A DNA stretch of 64,000 nucleotides, from assembly GCA_947632195.1 (NCBI GenBank), contig CANROE010000001.1, positions 62,001 to 126,000 on the forward strand. Direction: 5' to 3'. A program made the translations under genes and the position numbers. Position 1 is the first letter of the stretch. Each line of letters starts with the position of its first letter. Source of the stretch: an uncultured Clostridia bacterium. Its GTDB lineage: Bacteria; Bacillota; Clostridia; Christensenellales; Borkfalkiaceae. The notes below the pieces were generated by a model, which ran no database searches, was not told where the DNA came from, and worked only from the letters and a program-made list of their open reading frames with translations. Positions 49,759 through 59,271 of the stretch are shown one piece after another.

Positions 49759-51656
49759 ACGATCCTCTTGAAGAGCTTTTCGAGCTCGGTTTTTCTGACC
49801 TTCACGCAGGCGGGACGGCCGTGCGGGCACTTGATCCCCATGTCGCCGTCCATCTCTTTGAGGAGCTCCCGCACCTCGCCGTCGGTCAGTTTTTCCCCGC
49901 CTTTGACGGCCGCTTTGCAGGCCATCGTCGCGAGGCGGTCTTTCAAAAGATCGGGCAGACGGATGGCGCGAAGGGTATCCATCGAGGAGAGCACCTCCCC
50001 GAAAAAGCTGTCGAGATCCATTCCGAACAGATCGACGGGCACGGCGGAGATCTTAAAGCTGTCGCCGCCGAAATCCTCGATTTCAAAGCCGAACGAGCGC
50101 AATATTTCAAGATTTTTAAGCAAAAATGCAAATTCCTGCCCGTTCGTGTGGAGGATAAAGGGAAGGAGCATGGGCTGGGAGAGCGCCTCCCGCGTTTCGC
50201 ATTTCCGCCGCAGCCTGTCATAGAGAATGCGCTCATGCGCGGCGTGCTGGTCCACGAGGTAGGCCTCGTCTCCCATTTCGTAGATGAGATAGGTGCGGAA
50301 GAGCTCCCCCTTGAATTCAAGCGCGGCGGGATCGAGCTTTTGCTGCCGCGCCTTACTCTGTTCGAGCAGCTGACGGCGGTTTTCCTCAAAATGATCCTCC
50401 GCTGCGGGCGCGCGCACCTCCAACTCTAAGGGTTTTATCTCACGGTAAGGGATAACGGAGGGTTTCCCGATGGGCGAAACGTCGAATTGCAATTCCTTTT
50501 TCGCCTCGGCATAGGACATTTGGGAAGCAGCGGGGCTCTCTTTGGTTTCCGCCCGTTCATATGAAACGCCGCTCGGAACGGGCGCGGGGATTTCTTCCTG
50601 TTTGGGAACCGCCTGCGGGAAAGTGCTTTTGAGCTCGGCACGGGACAGAGCGCTCCCCACCACATAATCGAGCGCGCCCGAACTGCCGTCGAGCACCGCC
50701 GAAACGACGGAATACACGCTGCCGTAGATGACGCGGTTGTCCGCGAACCGCACGTCGGCCTTGTTGGGGTGGACGTTCACGTCCACGATCTCCGTCGGCA
50801 GATCGAGGAAAAGCACATAAAAGGGATATTGCCTCGTCATGAGGTAATTTTTGTAGGCATTGGAGACCGCGAGCGCCACCGTCTGGTTGACGACGTATCT
50901 GCCGTTCACAAACAGGCTTTGGTAGCTGCGGTTGGGCTTATAAAAGTTACGGTTTCCGATATATCCGCGCAGGCGGACGCCGTGTTTATCGGCGTCGATC
51001 TCAAAGCATTTGTCGAGGACTTCCGCGCCGTACACGACGGCAATCGCGCTTTTGAGCCCGTCGCCGAAGGAGCGGTACCGCACTTTCCCGTTGACGGTGT
51101 AAGTAAAGGAAATTTCGGGGCGGGAGAGGATAAAGCGGGCGACCATATTGGTGACGTCGCCCTCCTCGCTCGCGTCGGTCTTTAAAAATTTGAGCCGTGC
51201 GGGGGTGTTGAAGAAGAGCCCGTCCACCGTGACGCAAGTGCCCTTCGCCCCCGCTGCGGGAGCGATCTCCCCCATCCTTCCCCCTTCCGAAGAAAGGCTC
51301 CACACCTCCCCGTCCGCCGTTCCCGAGACAATCTCCATTTTGGAGACGGAGGCAATGGACGCGATGGCCTCCCCGCGAAAACCAAGCGTTTCGATCGCGA
51401 CAAGGTCCTCCGCCGAGGCGAGTTTGCTCGTCGCATGGGGCAAAAAGGCGGATCTTAGGTCGGCTTTTGCGATGCCGCAGCCGTTGTCGGTCACGCGGAT
51501 CCGTTTCTTACCGCCCTCTTCGATCTCGATGCGGATCTCCGTTGCGCCCGCGTCGATGGCGTTCTCCGTGAGTTCTTTGACAACGGAATACGGCCTGTCC
51601 ACCACCTCGCCTGCGGCAATGCGGTTATAGACGTCCGGTGTTAAAATATGGATCAT
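49755..51656 (-). CDS. mutL: DNA mismatch repair protein MutL
   Basis: 633 residues from ATG 51656, overlapping the mutS stop. GHKL ATPase motifs ELTENAIDAGA, DNGCGI and GFRGEAIASI. The C-terminal endonuclease motif is present as DQHAAHERILYD (the last acidic residue is Asp rather than Glu), with ACKAAVKGG and CPHGRPACV completing the metal site, so this is a nicking MutL, as expected in an organism without MutH. The middle is a variable Pro/Glu-rich linker. Confidence 0.95.
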   Translation of the reverse strand: MIHILTPDVYNRIAAGEVVDRPYSVVKELTENAIDAGATEIRIEIEEGGKKRIRVTDNGCGIAKADLRSAFLPHATSKLASAEDLVAIETLGFRGEAIASIASVSKMEIVSGTADGEVWSLSSEGGRMGEIAPAAGAKGTCVTVDGLFFNTPARLKFLKTDASEEGDVTNMVARFILSRPEISFTYTVNGKVRYRSFGDGLKSAIAVVYGAEVLDKCFEIDADKHGVRLRGYIGNRNFYKPNRSYQSLFVNGRYVVNQTVALAVSNAYKNYLMTRQYPFYVLFLDLPTEIVDVNVHPNKADVRFADNRVIYGSVYSVVSAVLDGSSGALDYVVGSALSRAELKSTFPQAVPKQEEIPAPVPSGVSYERAETKESPAASQMSYAEAKKELQFDVSPIGKPSVIPYREIKPLELEVRAPAAEDHFEENRRQLLEQSKARQQKLDPAALEFKGELFRTYLIYEMGDEAYLVDQHAAHERILYDRLRRKCETREALSQPMLLPFILHTNGQEFAFLLKNLEILRSFGFEIEDFGGDSFKISAVPVDLFGMDLDSFFGEVLSSMDTLRAIRLPDLLKDRLATMACKAAVKGGEKLTDGEVRELLKEMDGDMGIKCPHGRPACVKVRKTELEKLFKRIV

Positions 51657-54208
51657 TTCACTTTCTCCTTCCACTCCGCGAGAATGGCGAGCGCCTGCAT
51701 GGGGGTCAGCAGATCGAGATTGAGCTCTTTCAGCTCGGAGGCGAGAGCGGGTTCTCCGCTCTCCTCGGGCACATCCGCCTCTTCCGCGTTCTTTTTTGTC
51801 ACGTCGTTTTTTTCGAGTTTTTTCAGGATCTTTTTGGCGCGGGAAGTCACTTCTTCAGGCACGCCCGCGAGGGAGGCGACTTCCACGCCGAAGGAACGGG
51901 ATGCCCCGCCGCGCACGATCTTTCTGAGAAATACGATGTTCCCGCTCACTTCGCGCACCGTGATCTTGTAGTTCTTCACCCCGTAGAGCGTGCCTTCGAG
52001 CTCGGTGAGTTCATGGTAATGGGTGGCGAACAGGGTCTTGGCGCGGATCTTTTCGTTGAGATATTCGACGACCGACCACGCGATGGAGAGCCCGTCGAAG
52101 GTGCTGGTGCCCCGCCCGACTTCGTCGAGGATGAGCAGGCTCCGCTGCGTGGCGTTGCGCAAGATATTTGCGACTTCCGTCATCTCCACCATAAAGGTAG
52201 AGCGGTCGAGAATGAGGTTGTCGCTCGCGCCGATACGGGTGAAAATACGGTCGCAGAGGGGCACGACCGCCCGCTTTGCGGGGACAAAGCAGCCCACATG
52301 CGCCATGAGCACGATGAGCGCCACCTGTCTTAAATAGGTGCTCTTACCCGCCATATTGGGGCCCGTGAGGATCATCGTACGGTTTTCCCCGCTGTCCATA
52401 AGGCAGTCGTTGGGCACAAACCGCTCGCGGGAGATCGCCTCCACCACGGGGTGTCTCCCCTCCTCGATTTCGAGCGCCCCCTCTTCCGCGATCTCGGGGC
52501 GGCAATATTTGTTCTCTTTTGCGACCGTCGCAAAGGCGTTGAGGCAGTCGAGCATGCCGATCGCCTCGGAAATGCGCTGGAAGAGTTTGATGTTGCGGAG
52601 CAAGATCTCATAGAGCTCTTCATAGAGGCTCGCTTCGAGCCGCTGCGCCTTCTCGTCGCTGCCGAGAATTTTCTCTTCGAGTTCTTTGAGCTCCTCGGTG
52701 ATGAACCGCTCCCCGTTTGCGAGGGTCTGGCGGCGGATATAGGAGTAGGGAACTTTGTCTTTGAAGGAATTGCTTACTTCGATGTAATATCCGAACACGC
52801 GGTTATAGCCCACCCTGAGGGTGCGGATCCCCGTTTTTTCCCGTTCCCGCGCTTCGAGCTGCGCCAAGACGTCCTTACTGCTTTTTTTGATGTTCCGCAA
52901 TTCGTCCAGCTCTTCGCTGTACCCCTCGCGGATATATTCCCCGTCGCGCAGAAGTCCCGCGTCCTCTTTGATCGCGCGGTCGAGCAGGGCGCAGATCTCT
53001 TTGGTGTCGATGAGGTCGTCCGCGATCTCATGCAAAAGCGCGGAGGAAAATCCCGAGAGCTGGAATTTGATGTTGGGCACGATCGCAAGCGACTTGCTCA
53101 GGTTGACGCAATCTCTCGGTTCGAGATTGCCGTTGGAAATACGTCCCGCGAGCCGTTCGATGTCGCGCATGCCCGAGAGCATGTCCGAAAGTCCCATGCG
53201 GATAACGGTCGCGCGGTAGAGCTCTTCCACGGCGTCCAGCCGTTTTTCGATCTCCTTTTTGTCGAGGAGGGGCGTGAGCAACATGCCCGAGAGTTTGCGC
53301 GCCCCCATGCCTGTGCCCGTCTTGTCGAGCAGCCACAAAAGGGAGCCGTACCGTTTCCCCTCCGCGCTGTTTCTGAGCAATTCGAGGTTGCGCACGGCGA
53401 TGGGATCGAGGGTCATATGTCCGCCCTCGGAGGCCACCCGCAGACTGTTGATGTTGGTGAGCGCCCTTTTTTGGGTATCGTTCAGGTAAGAGAGCAGCGC
53501 TCCCGCCGCAACCGCGCAGACGGGCTTTTCGGCAAGTCCGAGGGCGTCGAGAGAGGCGGAAAACTGCGATTTGAGCTGTTTTTCCGCCTGCGGGAGCTGG
53601 AACGCCCACGGCAGATAGCAGGAAAACTTGGGCAAGAGCCCGCGTTCGAGTTCGGGGCTGTCCTTTACCGCAAACAGGAGTTCCTCGTTGCAGATGACTT
53701 CGGCGACGGAGAGATTGACGAGCGCGGCCAACAATTTTTCGGCCGATTCCGTCTCGGTGGTGCAAAATTCCCCCGTGGTAATATCGGTATAGGCAAAGGC
53801 GAACTTTTCGCCTGTTTTCACGCCGCAGGCGATGTAGTTATTCTTGCGGGAATCGAGAAAGTCGTCCTCGATGACGGTCCCTGCCGAGACAACGCGGATG
53901 ACGTCCCGTTCGACCATTCCTTTGGAGGCTTTGGGGTCGGAGAGTTGTTCGCAGATGGCGACGCGTTCTCCGGCCTCGACGAGTTTATTGAGGTATCCGT
54001 CCACGGCATGATAGGGAACGCCGCACATCGGCGCGCGTTCGGGGAGGCCGCAATCCCGTCCTGTGAGCGTGAGGTCGAGGAGTTTGGAGCCCTTCACCGC
54101 GTCCTCGAAGAACATCTCATAAAAATCTCCAAGCCGAAAAAAGACGATACAATCGGGATATTTCGCCTTAATTTTTTTCCAAATTTCCATCATGGGAGAA
54201 AGCGCCAT
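51653..54208 (-). CDS. mutS: DNA mismatch recognition protein MutS
   Basis: 851 residues. Mismatch-binding FFRLGDFYEMFFEDA at the N-terminus (Phe-x-Glu in the usual place), connector and lever domains, then the ATPase with GPNMAGKST near residue 614, SLLILDEVGRGTSTFDG and THYHELTEL. Recognises mispairs and recruits MutL, encoded immediately downstream with a 4-base overlap. AAGGAG precedes ATG 54208. The promoter is not evident among the upstream repeats. Confidence 0.97.
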   Translation of the reverse strand: MALSPMMEIWKKIKAKYPDCIVFFRLGDFYEMFFEDAVKGSKLLDLTLTGRDCGLPERAPMCGVPYHAVDGYLNKLVEAGERVAICEQLSDPKASKGMVERDVIRVVSAGTVIEDDFLDSRKNNYIACGVKTGEKFAFAYTDITTGEFCTTETESAEKLLAALVNLSVAEVICNEELLFAVKDSPELERGLLPKFSCYLPWAFQLPQAEKQLKSQFSASLDALGLAEKPVCAVAAGALLSYLNDTQKRALTNINSLRVASEGGHMTLDPIAVRNLELLRNSAEGKRYGSLLWLLDKTGTGMGARKLSGMLLTPLLDKKEIEKRLDAVEELYRATVIRMGLSDMLSGMRDIERLAGRISNGNLEPRDCVNLSKSLAIVPNIKFQLSGFSSALLHEIADDLIDTKEICALLDRAIKEDAGLLRDGEYIREGYSEELDELRNIKKSSKDVLAQLEAREREKTGIRTLRVGYNRVFGYYIEVSNSFKDKVPYSYIRRQTLANGERFITEELKELEEKILGSDEKAQRLEASLYEELYEILLRNIKLFQRISEAIGMLDCLNAFATVAKENKYCRPEIAEEGALEIEEGRHPVVEAISRERFVPNDCLMDSGENRTMILTGPNMAGKSTYLRQVALIVLMAHVGCFVPAKRAVVPLCDRIFTRIGASDNLILDRSTFMVEMTEVANILRNATQRSLLILDEVGRGTSTFDGLSIAWSVVEYLNEKIRAKTLFATHYHELTELEGTLYGVKNYKITVREVSGNIVFLRKIVRGGASRSFGVEVASLAGVPEEVTSRAKKILKKLEKNDVTKKNAEEADVPEESGEPALASELKELNLDLLTPMQALAILAEWKEKVK

Positions 54209-54244
54209 AATAAACTCCTTAATCAGTTCACGCGTTTCTTATTT

Positions 54245-54490
54245 CCTTCCCCCTCCGTGCCCACCCATTGAGGGGTGGGTGTCGCGCGCTCCGCGCGTGA
54301 CGGAAGGGGTGTCATTCAAAAATAAACGTCGTGAGGAAACCTTCTTCTTAATTTTAACTTATCAATCCTCTTTGCTGCCCTTGGCGCCCCTGTAGGGGAG
54401 CTGTCGAGGCACCAGCCGAGACTGAGGGGTTTTACAAGAACCCTTTCCCCCGCTTCGCGGGTACTTTCCATTTCAGGGACGGCAAGGCGC
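54245..54490. repeat. Mosaic intergenic repeats between miaB and mutS
   Basis: CCCACCCATTGAGGGGTGGG and GCGCGCTCCGCGCGTGAC are small hairpins at about 54250-54302. Bases about 54320-54355 are an inverted piece of the 173-bp family (GTGAGGAAACCTTCTTC). Bases about 54375-54490 are an inverted copy of the string family (GGCGCCCCTGTAGGGGAGC, GACTGAGGGGTT, CGCTTCGCGGG, AGGGACGGCAAGG). No gene in 54209-54503. Confidence 0.7.
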
Positions 54491-54503
54491 AATTAAGCAC
54501 CCG

Positions 54504-55817
54504 TCACTCCACAAGTTCTCCGAAGAGGGAGACGCCGTTTGCGCGCTCTACTTTCAAATCGACAAATTCGCCGATCACATTCTTCTCGCTTGCAAAATAG
54601 CCCATGCGTCCGGCCTCGTTGCGGCCGAGATAGAGCCCTTTTTTCTCGTCGTAGTCCTCGCAGAGGATCTCCGTCGTCTTTCCCACAAAGGTCGCGGAGA
54701 GCTCACGCGTGTTCTCGTTCACCTGCGCCACCAACCGCATGATTCGCTCCTTCGACACTTCCTCGGGGATCTGCCCCTCCATGCCCGCCGCCTTGGTGCC
54801 CGTACGCGGGGAATAGACAAAGGTGAACGCCGAGGCAAACTTCGCCTCTTTCACAAGGGAGAGCGTCTCCTCGAACTCCTCCTCCGTCTCGGTGGGAAAG
54901 CCCACGATAAGGTCGGTCGTCACGGGGCAATCGGGGATATAGGAGCGCAACATCGCGATCTCGGACAGATATTTCTCGCGGGTATAGCGTCTGTTCATTA
55001 AATTTAAGATTCGATTGCTCCCCGACTGCGCGGGCAGATGGAGCAAATTACAAACTTTGTCGTGCTTTTTCATCACGCGGGCGAGTTCTTCCGAAAAATC
55101 CTTGGGGTGAGAGGTCATGAACCGCACGCGGAACTTCCCGTCGACGGAGGCAACGGCGTCCAAGAGTTCGGGAAAGCTCATGCCTCCCCTTCCGTCGCTG
55201 TTGTAGGAATTGACGTTCTGCCCGAGCAGCGTGATCTCGCGAAAGCCGTCCGCGACGAGCCCGCGCACCTCGTTTAAGACGTCCTCTGCCCTTCTCGAAC
55301 GCTCCCTGCCCCGCACATAGGGCACAATGCAGTAGGAACAGAAGTTGTTGCAGCCGTAGGTGATGTTTACCCATGCGTTGGGATAGCTTGTGCGGACGGG
55401 CTCGATCCCGTCCTCCGTCTCCGAGCGTTCCTCTTTGAGGGAGATGATCGCCTTTCGTTTTGCGCGGCGGCGGTCGATGAGCGCGCCGAGTTCATTGAGG
55501 TTGTGCGTGCCGAAGACGAGATCGACAAAGGGAAATTTCTGCCGCAGAATTTGGGCTTTCCCCTCCTCCTGCGCCATACAGCCGCCGACCGCGATGATGA
55601 GGTCTCTTTTTTGCCGCTTTAATTGTTTGAGCGCGCCGATATTGCCGAACGCGTGATTTTCGGCATTTTCGCGGATACAGCAGGTATTGAACACGATGAT
55701 ATCCGCCTCTTCGATGGCGCTTTCCCGCTCGTAGCCCTTTTCGCGGAGGATCCCCGCGATCTTTTCCGATTCATGGACGTTCATCTGACATCCGTATGTG
55801 ACGATATGATAGTTCAT
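54504..55817 (-). CDS. miaB: tRNA-2-methylthio-N6-dimethylallyladenosine synthase
   Basis: 437 residues from ATG 55817. N-terminal UPF0004 domain (YGCQMNVHESEKIAG) with its cysteines, radical SAM motif CNNFCSYCIVPYVRGRERSR, and a C-terminal TRAM domain. Adds the 2-methylthio group to tRNA A37 after MiaA. The ribosome site is poor (AGGAATGG, spacing long); longer in-frame starts cover repeat DNA and are unlikely. Confidence 0.93.
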   Translation of the reverse strand: MNYHIVTYGCQMNVHESEKIAGILREKGYERESAIEEADIIVFNTCCIRENAENHAFGNIGALKQLKRQKRDLIIAVGGCMAQEEGKAQILRQKFPFVDLVFGTHNLNELGALIDRRRAKRKAIISLKEERSETEDGIEPVRTSYPNAWVNITYGCNNFCSYCIVPYVRGRERSRRAEDVLNEVRGLVADGFREITLLGQNVNSYNSDGRGGMSFPELLDAVASVDGKFRVRFMTSHPKDFSEELARVMKKHDKVCNLLHLPAQSGSNRILNLMNRRYTREKYLSEIAMLRSYIPDCPVTTDLIVGFPTETEEEFEETLSLVKEAKFASAFTFVYSPRTGTKAAGMEGQIPEEVSKERIMRLVAQVNENTRELSATFVGKTTEILCEDYDEKKGLYLGRNEAGRMGYFASEKNVIGEFVDLKVERANGVSLFGELVE

Positions 55818-55916
55818 AATTTTTGAGATTCCATTCCTGTTGAAACCCTGAGGGTTGTCCTTGCCCACCTGCCCACCCCCTGAGAGGTGGGTGTCTTGCC
55901 GCCTGCGGCTCCTGTG

Positions 55917-56220
55917 CGTCATTCCGAGCCGCGCTTCTCATGCGTCACCCGTGGTAGTGCGTCATTCCGAGCCGCAAGGGTTATTACGAAGTTCGACATG
56001 GACAGTCTCCGAGGGAATCTTGTTACGTTCAAGTACGTTCAAAACCACACCCAAACATACCAAGATGCCTTCGCGGACTTGCTTAAACGGACTGCGTAAA
56101 CACAATTCGGCTCAGCATGACGCTTGTACACGCAAACTGCGTACCCACTCGGCTACTTCACACTGCGTGCTCGTGCCGCGCTTAGAGAAACAGAACAGCG
56201 CGCGGGGCAGCATGACGCTT
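55917..56220. repeat. Nested repeat block between miaB and sirtuin genes
   Basis: Starts with GCGTCATTCCGAGCCGCG (55917), contains the MITE-like element 55959-56123, and ends with a reverse copy of the 19014 family (GCTCGTGCCGCGCTTAGAG, GCGCGCGGGGCAGCATGACG). A hairpin CCCACCCCCTGAGAGGTGGG precedes it at about 55871. No gene in 55818-56232. Confidence 0.7.
55959..56123. mobile_element. MITE-like element, second copy
   Basis: 165 bp with ends GCGTCATTCCGAGCCG and CGGCTCAGCATGACGC, the same ends and nearly the same length as 17011-17174; interior also similar. Confidence 0.7.
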
Positions 56221-56232
56221 TCACAAAGTAAT

Positions 56233-56934
56233 TTACAATCCCCCGAGCACTTCGCCGACTTTTTCGTGCAGAACAAGGTCGCAGCGGCCATCGAGCGGGG
56301 TCGCGTCGCGGTTGATGAGCACGAGATATTTTCCGTGGAAATAGTCCACAAACCCCGCTGCGGGATATACGGTGAGGGACGTCCCCGCCACGATGAGCAT
56401 GTCCGCCTGCTTGATCGCGCGCAGCGCGCCGTTCACCGTCCCGTCGTCGAGCATTTCGCCGTAGAGCACCACATCGGGCTTGATCAGCCCGCCGCAATCG
56501 CAATGCGGCACCCCCTTTCCCCGCGCGATGTACTCTGCCGTAAACTTTTTGCCGCATTTTTGGCAGGTGTTGCGGTGCACGCTCCCGTGGAGTTCGTACA
56601 CCCGCTTACTGCCCGCCTTTTGGTGAAGTCCGTCGATGTTCTGCGTGACGACGGCGAGGAGTTTCCCCTCCCGCTCCCATTCGGCGAGCTTTTTGTGCGC
56701 GGCGTTGGGCTGCGCTTCGAGCGGGAGCATTTTATCCCGATAAAAACGGTAAAAATCCTCCGTATGCGAATAGAAGTAATCGCTTGACAGCATCGTCTCG
56801 GGCGAGACGTCGTATTTTTGGCGGTACAGCCCGTCCTCCGAGCGGAAATCGGGGATCCCGCTCTCCGTGGACACTCCCGCCCCGCCGAAAAAGACGATCT
56901 TGTTGCATTCGGAGATCATTTCCCGCAGCGTCAT
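56233..56934 (-). CDS. NAD-dependent protein deacylase (sirtuin)
   Basis: 233 residues. FFGGAGVSTESGIPDFRS binds NAD, TQNIDGLHQKAGS and ELHGS give the catalytic histidine, and the zinc site is CQKCGKKF plus CDCGG. Removes acyl groups from lysines using NAD. GAGAGG precedes ATG 56934; promoter at 56974-57002. Single gene. Confidence 0.95.
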   Translation of the reverse strand: MTLREMISECNKIVFFGGAGVSTESGIPDFRSEDGLYRQKYDVSPETMLSSDYFYSHTEDFYRFYRDKMLPLEAQPNAAHKKLAEWEREGKLLAVVTQNIDGLHQKAGSKRVYELHGSVHRNTCQKCGKKFTAEYIARGKGVPHCDCGGLIKPDVVLYGEMLDDGTVNGALRAIKQADMLIVAGTSLTVYPAAGFVDYFHGKYLVLINRDATPLDGRCDLVLHEKVGEVLGGL

Positions 56935-56973
56935 ATTTCACCTCTCAACGAAAAGACATATTTTTCCTTTTAC

Positions 56974-57002
56974 ATTGTATCATATCGGCAAAAAAATTTC
57001 AA
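56974..57002 (-). promoter_or_regulatory. Sigma-A promoter of the sirtuin gene
   Basis: TTGAAA (57002-56997), 17-base spacer, TACAAT (56979-56974). It faces the PBP gene, whose own promoter must overlap this region. Confidence 0.7.
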
Positions 57003-57054
57003 CATTTGCGAGCGGATTTGAAAATTTTTTTATAAGTTACCGATACTGTAACCG

Positions 57055-59271
57055 ATGAACCGTACCGTAAAGATCTTACTGATTATATTGAGCGCCGTCC
57101 TTGCGCTTTTCCTCGCTTGCCTCGTCTATTTCTTCGCCGTGACGGCGGGAGAAAAGCTCGACATGCAAAAATTGGCCCTCAGCGAGAATTGCGTGCGCGT
57201 CTTTGACCGCAACGGCGGGGAGATCGAGACCACCCAAACGAGCGCCGTCCCCTTTGCGGAATTCCCCGAATATCTTCCGAACGCCTTCGTCGCCGTGGAG
57301 GACAAGCGGTTTTATACCCATCACGGGCTCGACTATAAGCGCATGATGAAAGCGGCCATGAAAAATATCGCGACCTTTTCCTTCCGCGAGGGCGCGTCCA
57401 CCATCTCCCAACAGCTCATCAAAAATACCCACCTTACGGGAGAAAAGACGATCAGGCGCAAGCTCAAAGAGATCAAACTCACCCGCGCGCTCGAAAAAAA
57501 TTTCTCCAAAGACGAAATTTTGGAGCTCTACCTCAATTCCATCTACTTTGGGCACAGCGCGTTCGGCGTGGGGAGCGCGGCGGAATATTACTTCGGGAAA
57601 TCGGCGTCCGAGCTCTCTCCCGCCGAGTGCGCCATGCTCGCCGCCCTCGTAAAATCGCCCAACCGCTATTCCCCCTTCCGCGACCTTGATAAGTGCCTTT
57701 CTCGGCGGAATTTCGTGCTCTCGCTCATGCGGGAACAGGGCTATCTCACCCCCGAAGAGGAGGCCGAGGCAAAAAGCGAACCCCTCCCCGAGAGCCCCCA
57801 CCTGCGGGAGGAGAGCGCCTATCTCGCCCCCGTGTTCGAGGAGCTTTCCGCCCTCTTTCCCGACGCGAAATCGGGGGATAAACTGCGCGTCTATACCGCG
57901 CTCGACCCGACTCTTCAAACCTTGCTCGAAGAGCAAAGGGCAGATTCCGACCTCTGCGTCGCGGTGCGGGAGACGGGCGGCGGGGTGAAGGCGTATTTTT
58001 CCACCTGCGGTACGCTCAAACGGCTGCCCGCCTCCACGATCAAGCCGCTCGCGGTGTACGCCCCTGCCCTCGAAGAGAACCTCATCTCCCCCGCGACCCC
58101 GCTCCTCGACGAAAAGACGGACTTCGGCGGCTACTCCCCCTCCGATTACGGCGGCAAATACGGCGGATACATGAGCGCCCGCTATGCGCTCTCCCACAGC
58201 GTGAACGTGCCCGCCGTGAAGGTGCTCAATACGCTTGGCGTGGAGCGCGCGGCAAAGTATCTTGAAAAAATGGACCTGCCCGTGCCCGAGGAGGACAGAA
58301 CGCTCGCCCTTGCGCTCGGCGGCATGACGGAGGGGTTTCCGCTCCTCTCCCTCGTGGACGGATACTCCGTATTTTCGCGCGGCGGAGTGTTTTCGCCCTC
58401 GCATTTTATTGAAAAAGTCGATGACTGTCAAGGTAAAAACCTTTACACCTACCAAGGTTTTCAAGGCAAAAACCCCGATTTTCAACAGGTCTGTCAAGGT
58501 AAAAACCTTGACAGGCGGGTATTTTCCGAGGACACCGCCTGCCTCATGAACGATATGCTCATGACCGCCGCACGCGAAGGCACGGCGAAAAAACTCAAAT
58601 CCCTCCCCTTCGAGGTGGCGGCCAAGACGGGCACGGGCGGCACCGAAAAGGGCAACACGGACGTTTACACCATCGCCTATACGTCGGAGGACGTCGTGGG
58701 CGTATGGCTCGGCAACCGCGACAATTCCCCCGTGGAGGCGACGGGCGGCGGGCTCCCCGCCGACCTCGCGCTCAAAATTTTAAAGGACCTGTACAAGGAC
58801 CGCAGTCCCTCGCCCTTCCCGCAGTGCGAGGACGTGACGCAGGCGCTGCTCGACAAGGAAGAGTACGAAAAAAATCATCGCCTTCTGCTTGCCGACCCGC
58901 TCGCGCCCGAATATCTCTCGCTCAAAGAGCTGTTCCGGAAAAGCGCGCTGCCTGCGGGAACGAGCGAAAAATTTTCCCGCCCGAAAATCGAAAAACCCGA
59001 GATCTCGGTGGTGAACGGCTCCGTAAAGATAATACTATGTCAGACAGAGTACTATGATTACGAGGTAAAAAGGCAGTGTGGAGAGCAAATTTCTACCGTC
59101 TATAAAGGAAAATACCGCAGGGAGCTGTTTGACAACTCCGTCTGCGGCGGAAAAAATTATGTCTATTCGGTGACCCCCTACTACTGCGGGATCGCGGGAG
59201 AGACGGTCACCCTTCCCTCCGTCTATATTGAAAAGAGCGACGAACTCCCCGACGATTGGTGGTCAGAGTAA
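57055..59271 (+). CDS. Class A penicillin-binding protein (PBP1a-like)
   Basis: 738 residues. Membrane helix about 7-30; glycosyltransferase 51 domain with catalytic Glu82 in VEDKRFYTHHG and GASTISQQLIKN; transpeptidase domain with S327-T-I-K, S382-V-N and K524-T-G-T. Polymerises and cross-links peptidoglycan. Two palindromic stretches are in frame: 58425-58514 (about residues 457-487, a Lys/Gln/Asn-rich insert before VFSEDTACLMND) and 59032-59056 (near residue 665). No Shine-Dalgarno is seen before ATG 57055. It ends convergently, overlapping thiI by nine bases. Confidence 0.92.
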   Translation: MNRTVKILLIILSAVLALFLACLVYFFAVTAGEKLDMQKLALSENCVRVFDRNGGEIETTQTSAVPFAEFPEYLPNAFVAVEDKRFYTHHGLDYKRMMKAAMKNIATFSFREGASTISQQLIKNTHLTGEKTIRRKLKEIKLTRALEKNFSKDEILELYLNSIYFGHSAFGVGSAAEYYFGKSASELSPAECAMLAALVKSPNRYSPFRDLDKCLSRRNFVLSLMREQGYLTPEEEAEAKSEPLPESPHLREESAYLAPVFEELSALFPDAKSGDKLRVYTALDPTLQTLLEEQRADSDLCVAVRETGGGVKAYFSTCGTLKRLPASTIKPLAVYAPALEENLISPATPLLDEKTDFGGYSPSDYGGKYGGYMSARYALSHSVNVPAVKVLNTLGVERAAKYLEKMDLPVPEEDRTLALALGGMTEGFPLLSLVDGYSVFSRGGVFSPSHFIEKVDDCQGKNLYTYQGFQGKNPDFQQVCQGKNLDRRVFSEDTACLMNDMLMTAAREGTAKKLKSLPFEVAAKTGTGGTEKGNTDVYTIAYTSEDVVGVWLGNRDNSPVEATGGGLPADLALKILKDLYKDRSPSPFPQCEDVTQALLDKEEYEKNHRLLLADPLAPEYLSLKELFRKSALPAGTSEKFSRPKIEKPEISVVNGSVKIILCQTEYYDYEVKRQCGEQISTVYKGKYRRELFDNSVCGGKNYVYSVTPYYCGIAGETVTLPSVYIEKSDELPDDWWSE
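58425..58514. repeat. In-frame repeat and hairpin block in the PBP gene
   Basis: CTGTCAAGGTAAAAACCTT occurs at 58425 and again at 58491; the second continues to a perfect hairpin, CTGTCAAGGT-AAAA-ACCTTGACAG (58491-58514). The middle adds CCAAGGTTTTCAAGGCAAAAA. The block encodes about 30 residues with repeated QGKN. Confidence 0.8.
59032..59056. repeat. Short palindrome inside the PBP gene
   Basis: ATACTATGTCAGACAGAGTA followed by CTATG, in frame (about IILCQTEYYD). Member of the dispersed family. Confidence 0.65.
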
